Of a stretch of 12,260 nucleotides of DNA, positions 1-7,391 are shown in pieces; position 1 is the stretch's first letter, and each line of letters starts with the position of its first letter. Both the position numbers and the translations under genes were made by a program. Source of the stretch: JAOSJT01 sp035914695 (GTDB lineage Bacteria; Bacteroidota; Ignavibacteria; SZUA-365); assembly GCA_035914695.1 (NCBI GenBank), contig JAMIQH010000333.1, forward strand, positions 1 through 12,260. Reading direction: 5' to 3'. The notes beneath the pieces are model-generated. The model was not told where the DNA came from. It saw only the letters and a list, made by a program, of their open reading frames with translations, and searched no databases.

Positions 1-270
1 GACTTCCGCTTTGCCACGGCCCACCGTATCGGTCGTCGCGAATACCTGGCCAGCCACATTCTCGATGCTGACGGTATCGGGGTCGATGATGACGAAGCGA
101 CCGATGCCTGTGCGCGCCAGTGCCAGCAACACCGCGCTTCCAATCGCGCCCAATCCGGGAATGAACACGGACGAATGTGTCAGAACATCCAACAGCGCGT
201 CCGGTACCAAACCCTCTTGGCGAATCCACCGGGAATCTCTGCGCTGCTCCGCTGCTGTTGTCGCTGCCAT
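1..270 (-). CDS. ThiF/MoeB/E1-like adenylyltransferase, N-terminal part (cut by left edge)
   Basis: This reads on the minus strand from an ATG at 268-270, with an AAGGTG ribosome site 4 bases upstream; the first 90 codons are visible and the frame is open to the edge. Residues 36-44 form the nucleotide-binding glycine loop (IPGLGAIGS), followed by an Ala/Leu-rich helix and the strand VIIDPDTV (60-67), whose acidic residues normally contact ATP ribose. This is the Rossmann start of the ThiF/MoeB/E1 family, which adenylates the C-terminus of ubiquitin-like sulfur carriers or other substrates. The next family motif, usually N-x-x-R-Q, reads N71-V-A-G-Q75, so the usual Arg is replaced by Gly. It is transcribed divergently from the lemA cluster. 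The family call is firm. The substrate (ThiS, MoaD or something else) cannot be told because the catalytic Cys region and zinc motifs lie outside the window. Confidence 0.88.
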   Translation of the reverse strand, partial: MAATTAAEQRRDSRWIRQEGLVPDALLDVLTHSSVFIPGLGAIGSAVLLALARTGIGRFVIIDPDTVSIENVAGQVFATTDTVGRGKAEV

Positions 271-422
271 GCTTCACCTTGCTTTGTTGTTCAAGAATGC
301 TTCTGTACAAAGAAGGCGAAGCGGGCCAGCTGGCCTGTCACGGGATTGTCATGTTTCGGTTAAACGACGTCCGCCACCAACAGCCCCAACATCACAGGCA
401 CTGCGGCGCACGGCTTCTCCAA

Positions 423-491
423 CTCTCGAAGCCTTGCGTCCCGGTGACTATGCCTCGATGCGGGCGGAGAGTGGCCGCACCGTTTCGAGAG
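423..491. repeat. Inverted repeat with ten-base arms
   Basis: CTCTCGAAGC at 423-432 is nearly complementary to GTTTCGAGAG at 482-491; eight bases pair perfectly and one of the remaining two is a G-T wobble. The 49-base loop contains a smaller CCCG/CGGG pairing (440-443 with 462-465). No T-tract follows on either side, so it is not a typical intrinsic terminator. It may be a structured leader, a regulator site or chance in GC-rich DNA. Confidence 0.3.
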
Positions 492-572
492 GATGCCCTG
501 TTTTCCGAGGAACAGTGTGACATCGGCACTCGGGGTGGGGCGGATAGCGAAGCGGGCATTGCATTCCATTCT

Positions 573-606
573 CCATTGTTCATTGCGCGCCGTTTTGTTA
601 CCTTTT
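573..606 (+). promoter_or_regulatory. Candidate promoter for the lemA cluster (Bacteroidota-like)
   Basis: CCATTGT (573-579) is followed 19 bases later by TACCTTTT (599-606). This resembles the Bacteroidota housekeeping promoter (TTTG or TTG near -33 and TAnnTTTG near -7). A start a few bases downstream would give a leader of about 30 bases before the lemA ATG. The same CCATTGT-N19-TACnTTT arrangement recurs upstream of ccmC, which raises confidence. The lineage is itself inferred, so this stays a candidate. Confidence 0.4.
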
Positions 607-644
607 TGCATGTGAGGAATAACGCGAACAACTCTGGAGATTTC

Positions 645-1235
645 ATGAAGAAGTTCATGCCCCTGCTGATCGGCGGCGGTATCCTGCTGGTCCTGTTGAT
701 GTGGTACATTGGCGCGCAAAACAACCTGGTCACGCTTGAGGAAAATGTGAATGGCAAATGGAGCCAGGTGGAGAATGTGTATCAACGCCGGCTCGACCTC
801 ATCCCCAATCTCGTCGAAACGGTGAAGGGCTACGCCGCGCAGGAAAAGGATGTGCTTACGGAAGTGACGGAACTGCGCTCTCGCGTGGGGCAGATGACCA
901 TGACCAAGGAAATGCTCAACGATCCGCAGGCGCTGCAGCGCTATCAGGACGCGCAGGCCCAGCTCGGCGGCGCCTTGTCGCGACTGCTGGTGGTGTCGGA
1001 GAACTATCCCGATCTGAAATCCAATCAGAACTTCCTCGCCCTGCAATCACAGCTCGAAGGCACGGAGAATCGCATCGCGGTGGAGCGGAAACGTTTCATC
1101 GAGTCGGTGCAGGAATACAACACCGCCATCCGCCGCTTCCCGACCTCTCTCGTGGCGTCCATCGGCGGTTTCGAGAAGAAAGCCACATTCAGTGCGGACG
1201 AAGGAGCGGACAAGGCCCCGAAGGTGAAATTCTGA
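645..1235 (+). CDS. lemA: LemA family membrane-anchored protein
   Basis: This encodes 196 residues, close to the usual LemA length. The chosen ATG has GGAGA at 636-640 just upstream, and the protein then starts with a single hydrophobic anchor (residues 6-23), the expected LemA topology of a short N-terminal anchor with a helical bundle outside the cytoplasm. Family motifs are clear: Y47-Q-R-R-L-D-L-I-P-N-L-V-E-T-V, the ENYPDLKSN segment (119-127) and the closing TENRIAVERKRF region (140-151) followed by VQEYN. The function of LemA is poorly defined; it is often linked to envelope stress or to TPM-domain proteins. Here its stop overlaps the start of a TPM gene (TGATG), the common lemA-TPM pairing. 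The frame stays open upstream to base 177, but nothing there resembles LemA and no ribosome site supports a longer form. Confidence 0.93.
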   Translation: MKKFMPLLIGGGILLVLLMWYIGAQNNLVTLEENVNGKWSQVENVYQRRLDLIPNLVETVKGYAAQEKDVLTEVTELRSRVGQMTMTKEMLNDPQALQRYQDAQAQLGGALSRLLVVSENYPDLKSNQNFLALQSQLEGTENRIAVERKRFIESVQEYNTAIRRFPTSLVASIGGFEKKATFSADEGADKAPKVKF

Positions 1236-1975
1236 TGCTTCCACTGGCCCGCGCCGCCTGTATCGCGCTGTTGCTGCTGCCGCTGTGGCACGCCCAAGCG
1301 GAGACCGTGCCGCAGCTCTCGCGCTATGCCACGGATTTGGCCGGCGTGCTGGCGCAGCAGGATCTCGATCGCCTCGAGGCGTTTCTTCAGGACTATGAAC
1401 GCCAGACCAGCAATCAATTCGTGCTGCTCATCGTTCCGTCGCTGGAAGGGCAGTCCGTGGAGGATTACAGTCTGCGCGTGGCCGAACAAAATGGCATCGG
1501 GAAACGCGGCAAGGACAACGGTCTGCTGTTTCTCGTTGCGATCAACGACCGGGCGATGCGTTTCGAGGTCGGCTATGGTTTGGAAGGCGTACTCACCGAC
1601 GCACTCACATCCGTGATCATCCGGGATATTGTGGCTCCGGAATTCCGGCGTGGGGATTACATGGCGGGCGTGAGTGCCGGACTGCAAGCGGCGGTGAAAG
1701 CCGCGAGCGGCGAATTCACCGCCGAGGATACGCCGCGCAGCGACCGCGCGGAGAAAAAAGGCGGCAACCTCTTCGGCCTTGTTCTCTTTCTCATCATTCT
1801 GTTTTTCGTATTGAAAAATCGAAAAGGCGGACGGGGAGGCGGCATATTCTTCATCGGTCCCTTCGGTGGCGGTTTCGGCGGAGGAGGAGGCGGAAGTTTC
1901 GGTGGCGGCGGCTTCAGTGGTTTTTCCGGCGGCGGCGGCAGCTTCGGCGGCGGTGGCTCGAGTGGCAGTTGGTGA
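1235..1975 (+). CDS. TPM-domain protein (YgcG-like) with Gly-rich tail
   Basis: This encodes 246 residues, starting at the ATG that overlaps the lemA stop by one base; AAGGTG at 1221-1226 gives the ribosome site. In order: a signal peptide (residues 1-22, cleavage likely near HAQAE), a TPM_phosphatase domain (about 27-155) with the typical NQFVLLIVPSL strand, the GKRGKDNGLLFLVAINDRA segment and the EVGYGLEGVLTD motif (111-122), a membrane helix (about 178-194), and a Gly/Ser/Phe-rich tail (201-246) ending SSGSW. This is the standard layout of YgcG-like proteins found beside lemA. TPM domains have been tied to photosystem II repair phosphatase activity in plants, but bacterial members are largely uncharacterised and a phosphatase role should not be assumed. 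The domain probably faces the periplasm, anchored by the C-terminal helix. Confidence 0.92.
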   Translation: MLPLARAACIALLLLPLWHAQAETVPQLSRYATDLAGVLAQQDLDRLEAFLQDYERQTSNQFVLLIVPSLEGQSVEDYSLRVAEQNGIGKRGKDNGLLFLVAINDRAMRFEVGYGLEGVLTDALTSVIIRDIVAPEFRRGDYMAGVSAGLQAAVKAASGEFTAEDTPRSDRAEKKGGNLFGLVLFLIILFFVLKNRKGGRGGGIFFIGPFGGGFGGGGGGSFGGGGFSGFSGGGGSFGGGGSSGSW

Positions 1976-2940
1976 TGCCCGCGGTTGATACCACAACTCG
2001 GCGTCGCTTCCGCGTCCGCGCACAGTTCCATTCCACCAGCGTGGCGGTGATGCTCGCAGCGCTTGCGCTCGCCGCCTGCGGCGATACACCTTCGCGCAAT
2101 GGGGGAACGCATTCGTCTTCCACGCAACACCGCGACAGCGCGGCCCTGCCCACCGAACAGCGCGTCATCGTCGCGCGCGTCGAGGTGGATGTTACCGGCG
2201 ATGGCATCGACGAAAGCATTTTCGGCACGCGTTCCGCAGACGAAGCGGCCGAGCATGCGGAGTATTTCGATCGCGTGGAAATCCTGCGCGACATCGATAC
2301 AAAGCCCCGACAATTATTCATCGATGTGGTGGACAACGGCTTCGCATTGCAGACACGCGATGTGACAGGCGATGGAGTAAGCGACATTCTGGCCCTGCTC
2401 GATGCGGGAGGCAATACGCCAGTGTCATCCCGCGGCATGCATGTGTACGGTCGCGGTCGAGAGGGGAAATTGTCACTGCTCTTCGCGACGGAAAATGGAA
2501 ACCCGGAGTTCCGCGACATCGACGCCGACGGGTGCATGGAACTTCTCGTGTCCGACGAATACTGGGGACCGGGACCCCATTCCGACGTTATCGGCTTTGT
2601 GCGCGCGGTATACGTCTTCAACGGCGTGTATTACGCTGCCGACAACGCGCGGCATGCCGCGTGGTTCGGTGGCGAAATCGACCGCTTGCGACGCGCGCAT
2701 GATGCGCTGTTCCGCAAGGCGGCGTCCACGCCTGCGATGGAAACGCAGCTGTATACCGCCACTGCCGAGCTGCTGCTCTGGCAATGGGCGCGGGGTGGGG
2801 CAACAGCGGTGCGCGACTTCTGGCGCAGCCAGAGAAAGCGATTCGGCGAGCGCCTCTCGGCTGACCGCATGGACGATCTCGAAACTATGGTGGAAGACCT
2901 CACCGCCATGGATATTCAGCAACAGGAAGCTCTCCCATGA
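1975..2940 (+). CDS. Lipoprotein with three DxDxDG (FG-GAP/VCBS-like) loops, function unknown
   Basis: This encodes 321 residues from the ATG overlapping the TPM stop; in-frame GTG (1972) and TTG (1969) lie just upstream, but the TGATG junction matches the other junctions of the cluster. A hydrophobic stretch (22-34) ends in the lipobox ALAAC, so Cys35 is the likely lipidation site and the protein sits in the envelope. A Ser/Thr/His-rich linker follows. Three acidic loops recur: DVTGDGIDE (72-80), DVTGDGVSD (129-137) and DIDADGCME (181-189), about 55 residues apart. They resemble calcium-binding loops of FG-GAP/VCBS repeats, suggesting a small beta-propeller fragment. The last 90 residues are probably helical and lack the repeat. 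No enzymatic motif was recognised. An internal ATG (2050) would leave too short a signal sequence. Confidence 0.8.
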   Translation: MPAVDTTTRRRFRVRAQFHSTSVAVMLAALALAACGDTPSRNGGTHSSSTQHRDSAALPTEQRVIVARVEVDVTGDGIDESIFGTRSADEAAEHAEYFDRVEILRDIDTKPRQLFIDVVDNGFALQTRDVTGDGVSDILALLDAGGNTPVSSRGMHVYGRGREGKLSLLFATENGNPEFRDIDADGCMELLVSDEYWGPGPHSDVIGFVRAVYVFNGVYYAADNARHAAWFGGEIDRLRRAHDALFRKAASTPAMETQLYTATAELLLWQWARGGATAVRDFWRSQRKRFGERLSADRMDDLETMVEDLTAMDIQQQEALP

Positions 2941-3785
2941 CACTCACCATCGCCACGGCACAGATCGCACCTCCACTCGGCAAGCTCGAAGCGAGTATCG
3001 AGCAGCATGTGGCGTGGATCGATCACGCCCGCGCCGCCGGCGCCGGGCTTGTGGCGTTTCCCGAACTCAGTCTCACCGGCTACACCGTACGCGACCTGAA
3101 TCACGCGCTCGCACTGCGTTGCGACGATGCGAGGTTGAATGTATTCCGTGAGCGCAGCCGAGATATCACCATCATTCTTGGTGGTGTCGAGGAGGACGAG
3201 CGCTATGGCGTGTACAACAGCGCATTCGTATTCGACGAAGGCCGTTGCAACACGTATCGAAAGATGTATCCGCCCGACTACGGCATTTTTGAAGAAGGCC
3301 GCTATTTCCTGCGCGGCAACAGCGCGCGCCTGATCACCACGCGGCATGGACGTATCGGTGTGCTCGTGTGCGAAGACCTCTGGCATGTGTCGCTCCCGCT
3401 GCTGCAAGCGCTCGATGGCGCCGAATTGATCTGCGCCATTTCGGCCAGTCCCACGCGCCTCTCCCCTGTGGGGGAATTGCCCATCGAGGAAGTGAACAGC
3501 GAACAGCATCGCAGTCTCTGCCGTCTGCTCACGGTGAACATGGCCTTTGTCAATCGCGTGGGCTACGAGGACGGCGTGAATTTCTGGGGTGGATCCGAGA
3601 TCGTCGACGCCTTCGGCGCCGTGCTGTCGCGCTGTGGCGTTGCGGACGAGGAACTCGGAATCGCCACAGTCGACTCGCGAAGCGTGCGTGATGCGCGCCG
3701 CGCCTCGCGGCATTTTCTCGACGAGGACATCCCCTTCATTCAGCGGGAACTGGCACGCGTCTACTCATCGCAGGGTGGATGTTGA
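2937..3785 (+). CDS. Carbon-nitrogen hydrolase resembling the glutaminase domain of NAD synthetase
   Basis: This encodes 282 residues, overlapping the lipoprotein gene by ATGA, with AGGA at 2924-2927. It is a nitrilase-superfamily enzyme with a complete triad: Glu43 in FPELSLTGY, Lys109 in RKMYPPDYG, and the nucleophile Cys145 in GVLVCEDLW. The signatures PDYGIFEEGRYF (113-124) and CEDLW (145-149) are closest to the N-terminal glutamine-amidotransferase domain of glutamine-dependent NAD synthetase, which releases ammonia from glutamine. There is no synthetase domain: the frame stops at residue 282 and the next gene is unrelated. It may supply ammonia to a separate short NadE, or act as an amidase on another substrate. 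It has no signal peptide and is cytoplasmic. Superfamily and triad are certain; the substrate is not. Confidence 0.88.
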   Translation: MTLTIATAQIAPPLGKLEASIEQHVAWIDHARAAGAGLVAFPELSLTGYTVRDLNHALALRCDDARLNVFRERSRDITIILGGVEEDERYGVYNSAFVFDEGRCNTYRKMYPPDYGIFEEGRYFLRGNSARLITTRHGRIGVLVCEDLWHVSLPLLQALDGAELICAISASPTRLSPVGELPIEEVNSEQHRSLCRLLTVNMAFVNRVGYEDGVNFWGGSEIVDAFGAVLSRCGVADEELGIATVDSRSVRDARRASRHFLDEDIPFIQRELARVYSSQGGC

Positions 3786-4348
3786 TGACGCGGTGGCGAT
3801 CCATATCAACCGCGATATTGCTGACCTTGTTGGGCGCGGCATTGCCCGCGCAGCAGCGGGACGAAATGCGCATGACCGACCTTCTGCGCCCCGCGGCCGC
3901 GGAGGTCGCGGCGCAAGTGGCCGCGCAAACCGCGGTGCTGCGCATCGATCCTGCCGACGCGCCGTCATTGCTCACGCAGGTGTTTGCGGAGGAGTTGCAG
4001 AAGCGCGGCTTGCAGGTACGCACCACTCCCGGCGCGGATGCCGACGTGGTGGAAATTTCCGTGGGGGAGATGTATTCCTCCACTGCACCGGGACCGAATT
4101 CTTCCTATCTTCGTAGTTCGGCACTTGTGTTCACCGCAATGGTGCGGGGAAGCGAGTCCACCATCCGCTGGTCGCGCGAATACCGCTTGCAGACCAGCGA
4201 CAGCACGGAGGTCGCCCCCGAGCCGTCCACGCGCGATTGGTTGCGGGATGGCGGAAGCTGGATCGATACGGTGCTCGAACCGGCGGCGGTCGTCGTGGCC
4301 GGTGCTATCATTCTCGTGTTGCTCTTTACCGTCAGAGGATCTTCATGA
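3785..4348 (+). CDS. Exported protein of unknown function with C-terminal membrane helix
   Basis: This encodes 187 residues from the ATG at 3785, which overlaps the previous stop as TGATG and has AGGGTGG (3772-3778) at good distance; the ATG at 3779 lies against that site and is less likely. Residues 6-23 form a signal peptide with a probable cleavage after LPAQ. The mature part is Ala-rich and amphipathic (28-60), followed by a small domain with FAEELQKRGLQV (68-79) and two strand-like segments, VVEISVGEMY (88-97) and SALVFTAMV (112-120). A membrane helix (about 166-184) ends at a short basic tail. I do not recognise the family. Its position directly before bamD, with a 4-base overlap, suggests an envelope role, but that is only context. 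Confidence 0.75.
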   Translation: MTRWRSISTAILLTLLGAALPAQQRDEMRMTDLLRPAAAEVAAQVAAQTAVLRIDPADAPSLLTQVFAEELQKRGLQVRTTPGADADVVEISVGEMYSSTAPGPNSSYLRSSALVFTAMVRGSESTIRWSREYRLQTSDSTEVAPEPSTRDWLRDGGSWIDTVLEPAAVVVAGAIILVLLFTVRGSS

Positions 4349-5100
4349 CATCGCTTCGCACCTTTCTCCTCCTTCTCGGCGCCACGGTACTGGTGGCCTG
4401 CGGCAGTGCCGTCGTTCCGGAGAATCCCACCGCCGAGGACCGTTTCCGCATGGGGATGGAGGAGTACCTCGATGAAAACTACATCGAGGCCATCAACCAT
4501 TTCGAGGTGATCCGTCTGCAGTTTCCCGGCAGCGCGGTATCGGATAGCGCACGCTTTTTTACCGGCATGAGCCGCTATCAACGCGAGGAGTATCTGCTCG
4601 CGTCGTACGAGTTCAACCAACTCGTGCAGGGCGGTGGCTCGCGCGACCTCATCCCCGAGGCGTACTATATGTTCGCGCGCTGCTATTATGAAATGTCGCC
4701 GAAATCCCAGCTCGACCAAACCAACACATCGCGCGCCATCGACGCGCTGCAGAATTTTGTCGAGGCCTATCCCACGCACCCCAAAGCGGTGGAAGCCGAG
4801 AAGCTCGTGCTCGAACTTTTCTCCAAGCTGGCGAAAAAAGATTTCGAAATTGCCGAACTCTACGAGAAAATGGAAAACCGCGAATCCGCCCTCGTGTACT
4901 ACACCGGCGTCACCGATCGCTACTACAATACCGAGTTCGCCGACGATGCGACGGTGGGCCGCATTCGCGTGCTGCTGCGCCTCAAGCGCTGGGCTCTCGC
5001 CGAAAAAGCCGTGAAGGAATTCCTCGAGCGCTACCCCGACAGCCCGCTGCGCTCGGAAGTCGATGCCCTGCAGCGCGAACTCGCCACCGCATCCCGATAA
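4345..5100 (+). CDS. bamD: Outer membrane assembly lipoprotein BamD
   Basis: This encodes 251 residues, about the usual BamD length. The ATG overlaps the previous stop (ATGA) and has AGAGGA at 4334-4339. A short signal peptide ends in the lipobox LVAC, with Cys19 lipidated and anchoring the protein to the inner face of the outer membrane. Tetratricopeptide-type helices follow: EAINHFEVIRLQFPGS (48-63), the SRYQREEYLLASYEFNQLV segment (76-94) and ARCYYEMSPKSQLDQ (111-125), then AIDALQNFVEAYP (131-143). The closing repeats at 178-235 include AEKAVKEFLERYPDS. BamD is the essential partner of BamA in beta-barrel protein insertion. BamA and other Bam components are not in the window. The TPR layout and the SPKSQLDQ loop are typical of Bacteroidota-type BamD. 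Confidence 0.92.
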   Translation: MTSLRTFLLLLGATVLVACGSAVVPENPTAEDRFRMGMEEYLDENYIEAINHFEVIRLQFPGSAVSDSARFFTGMSRYQREEYLLASYEFNQLVQGGGSRDLIPEAYYMFARCYYEMSPKSQLDQTNTSRAIDALQNFVEAYPTHPKAVEAEKLVLELFSKLAKKDFEIAELYEKMENRESALVYYTGVTDRYYNTEFADDATVGRIRVLLRLKRWALAEKAVKEFLERYPDSPLRSEVDALQRELATASR

Positions 5101-5118
5101 CGTACGCCGAGGTCCGAC

Positions 5119-5613
5119 ATGAGTACCGCCGACCGTTCCGACGCCCCCCGCCACAGCGTGCGCGCCTCGCATGTGGAGATGACGGAACTCGTGCTTCCGA
5201 ACGACACCAATCAGTTGGGCAATCTGCTGGGTGGACGCCTCATGCACTGGATGGATATCGCCATGGCCATCGCCGCCGCGCGGCACTCGGGCCTGGTATG
5301 CGTGACGGCCTCGGTGGACGAGATCAATTTTCTCCATCCCATCCGCATCGGACAGGTGGTGATTCTCCGGGCCTCGGTCAATCGCGTGTTCCGCACCTCC
5401 ATGGAGGTGGGCGTGAAAGTGCTGTGCGAGGATGTGAAATCCGGTACGCGTGTGCATTCCAATTCGGCGTACATGACCTTTGTCGGGCTCAATGCCGAAG
5501 GCAAGCCCACACCGTCGCCGCAGGTGCTTCCCGAAACGCCCGATGAGCTGCGTCGTTTCGAGCAAGCCCTCGCGCGCCGCAACCATCGATTGATCGGCAA
5601 GCAAACGCAATGA
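5119..5613 (+). CDS. Acyl-CoA thioesterase, hotdog fold (YciA/BACH type)
   Basis: This encodes 164 residues, 18 bases after bamD, with GAGG at 5109-5112. It hydrolyses acyl-CoA to free fatty acid and CoA, probably in the cytoplasm as a hexamer like its relatives. The family signature is complete: N31-Q-L-G-N-L-L-G-G-R-L-M-H-W-M-D46 on the central helix and its loop (the Asn and Asp pair conserved in this family), the VTASVDEINFLHPI strand (62-75), and the closing SNSAYMTFVGLN strand (114-125). The C-terminal 40 residues include a PQVLPETPDELRRFEQA segment, common in acyl-CoA thioesterases of the BACH group, then an Arg-rich end. There is no signal peptide. Chain-length preference cannot be read from sequence. 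Confidence 0.93.
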   Translation: MSTADRSDAPRHSVRASHVEMTELVLPNDTNQLGNLLGGRLMHWMDIAMAIAAARHSGLVCVTASVDEINFLHPIRIGQVVILRASVNRVFRTSMEVGVKVLCEDVKSGTRVHSNSAYMTFVGLNAEGKPTPSPQVLPETPDELRRFEQALARRNHRLIGKQTQ

Positions 5614-5622
5614 GAGGGTACC

Positions 5623-7389
5623 ATGACTGAATCGCCTCGTAGCACTTCCTCTTGGCCTGCGCCGATGCGCCGCTTCGCCGCCACGCGACTGCTACGCGTG
5701 TTCGTGTTGCTGCTGATCGCACCGGCGGCGCTGGCGCAGCACCTGGATTTCCGTGGCATGTCCGATCGCGCATTGCTGGATCATCTACGCGCGCATCGCG
5801 CCGCGGTTCGCGACGGTGCGGCCATGCCCGGTGTGGCACTCGATAGCGAACGGCATACGGAAAAATGTTCGATCCATCTGATGGCCGAACTCGCGCGCCG
5901 TGGTACTGCCATGGCCCCCGCCGATAGAGAGGAACTGCGGGAATTACTCGCCCCACCGTTCACGCAAACCAGCATACTCAGTCGCTCGGGCCGCTTCCGT
6001 GTGCATTACGACACCACCGGGCGGCACACACCTGCCATGCTCGATGCGTCCAACGAACGTATCGCTGGCACCTATCACGAATACGCGGACAGCGTGGCCG
6101 CCGCGTTGGATCATGCCTTCGCGATGGAGACCGGCGCCGCGGGCTTCGATGAGCCGCCATTCTCGGCAGGCAGTGGAACAAACAACGTCTATTTGCAGGA
6201 ATACAACGGCACGTTCTATGGCGAGACGTTTTTCCCGACTCTCGCCCCCGCATCCGGCACCGTCATGCCAACGTATTTGACGTACATGCAGATGGATAAC
6301 GATTACCGAGACTTCTATTCGCGCGGTTTGAACGGTGCGCGCGTGACAGCCGCGCATGAATTCCACCACGTCATCCAGCTTGGGCGTTACGGTGTGTGGA
6401 GCGGCGACATCTGGATGTATGAAATGACGTCCACGTTTTTCGAAGAATTCGTGTATCCCGAAGTCAACGACTACTTCATTTACATGAAGGACTTCATGAA
6501 CAACACTGATCGCCCGGTCTATGCCTGGGGCAATGACGGATATGAGCTGTCCCTTTGGCCCATGCATCTCACGCGGCGCTACGGACCACGCATCATGCGG
6601 GAAATTTGGGAGCGGATGAAGCAGCGGGAAGCGATTGTGTCGATGCGCGACGGCCTGTCCGCAAACGGCGGCGATTTCTCCACCGATTTCTGCGATTGGG
6701 CACGCGTGAATCACGCCACGGCCTGGCGCTCGCCCGCGCCCGCGTTGCGCGAGTACGAGGATGCGCCGCTGCTGCCTTCGGTGAAATTTCATGCGTCGCT
6801 GGAATTCATCGGCGGGCTGGCCCGTGTCAACGGCATGCTGCAACCCCTGTCGTCGCAATACTCGCGCGTGGCGCGGGGACTCGACACCGTGAGTTTCGTG
6901 GTGAGCAATGTGGACATTGCCGCCGCGATGAATCGCAGTGGCAATGCCATCGCCTATGAAATTGAAGTGCGTGACAGCGATCCCGGTGCCGAGGGATTTC
7001 AGCCGCTCAGCAACGGTTGGTTCTATCGCTTTACCGCGGCGGTATCCAATGTGTTGTGCATGCAGGTGCTGGATTCGGGTGCGGTGACGACGGTCGTCGA
7101 ACGGGAGGTATTTCCCAATCCGCTCCTGCTCAAGGAATCGAGCCGGCTGCATTTCCCGCTGCCGCGCAACACGCAGAGCAATCGCGCCGAGCTGGTGATT
7201 TACACCGCCTCCATGAACGAAGTGTACCGCCGCGCCGATATTCCGGTGGAATTGAGCGACATGATGGGCGCCTTCGTTTCCTGGGATGTGCTTGCCGACG
7301 GAGCCAACGTCGGAAGCGGCGTGTATTTCTACGTGCTGACCGTGGGCGGCGAGCGCCGCGTGGGCAAATTCGCCATTATCGGAGGATAG
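5623..7389 (+). CDS. Secreted zinc metallopeptidase with T9SS-type C-terminal sorting domain
   Basis: This encodes 588 residues. AGAGGG (5613-5618) supports the ATG at 5623; a second ATG at residue 15 has no ribosome site. A signal peptide ends near ALA38. The zinc motif is H245-E-F-H-H249, followed by Q252; the third ligand is probably Glu267 in YEMTSTFFEE, 22 residues on, with the conserved-looking YPEVNDYF next. This matches MXAN_6640-type putative metalloproteases (gluzincin-like). The C-terminal 90 residues begin with VFPNP (496-500) and end with GSGVYFYVLTVGGERRVGKF, the pattern of Por/type IX secretion sorting domains (FlgD-like Ig fold). It is therefore probably exported across the outer membrane by T9SS. 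The stop lies two bases before ccmA. Metallopeptidase and sorting domain are well supported; the substrate is unknown. Confidence 0.88.
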   Translation: MTESPRSTSSWPAPMRRFAATRLLRVFVLLLIAPAALAQHLDFRGMSDRALLDHLRAHRAAVRDGAAMPGVALDSERHTEKCSIHLMAELARRGTAMAPADREELRELLAPPFTQTSILSRSGRFRVHYDTTGRHTPAMLDASNERIAGTYHEYADSVAAALDHAFAMETGAAGFDEPPFSAGSGTNNVYLQEYNGTFYGETFFPTLAPASGTVMPTYLTYMQMDNDYRDFYSRGLNGARVTAAHEFHHVIQLGRYGVWSGDIWMYEMTSTFFEEFVYPEVNDYFIYMKDFMNNTDRPVYAWGNDGYELSLWPMHLTRRYGPRIMREIWERMKQREAIVSMRDGLSANGGDFSTDFCDWARVNHATAWRSPAPALREYEDAPLLPSVKFHASLEFIGGLARVNGMLQPLSSQYSRVARGLDTVSFVVSNVDIAAAMNRSGNAIAYEIEVRDSDPGAEGFQPLSNGWFYRFTAAVSNVLCMQVLDSGAVTTVVEREVFPNPLLLKESSRLHFPLPRNTQSNRAELVIYTASMNEVYRRADIPVELSDMMGAFVSWDVLADGANVGSGVYFYVLTVGGERRVGKFAIIGG

Positions 7390-7391
7390 CC

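Larger units (their letters stand above)
271..644. other. Divergent intergenic region between the ThiF-like gene and lemA
   Basis: 374 bases separate the two divergent start codons. No frame in it has a ribosome site plus a convincing protein. It holds the upstream region of the minus-strand gene, an imperfect inverted repeat (423-491), a cluster of CATT words (557-586) and a candidate lemA promoter (573-606). No tRNA-like or rRNA-like sequence was recognised. Confidence 0.6.

Noticed and set aside
557..586. A cluster of five CATT words upstream of lemA
   Set aside because: The spacing is irregular and the words short; it overlaps the candidate promoter and is as likely low-complexity chance as a binding-site array.
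177..644. An N-terminal extension of lemA upstream of 645
   Set aside because: The extra 156 codons have no LemA similarity, and GGAGA sits directly before the ATG at 645, which also starts the expected anchor helix.
1866..1972. A GGC/GGA-rich repeat tract at the end of the TPM gene
   Set aside because: It encodes the Gly-rich tail common in TPM/YgcG-like proteins, so it is not treated as a separate DNA repeat.
4105..5610. A 501-codon minus-strand open frame
   Set aside because: It lies antisense to bamD, the thioesterase and the 3' end of the preceding gene, all with recognised families or good ribosome sites. Its His/Arg/Ala-rich translation looks like a GC-rich shadow.
5944..7152. A 402-codon minus-strand open frame
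   Set aside because: It is antisense to the metallopeptidase and has no motif or ribosome site of its own.
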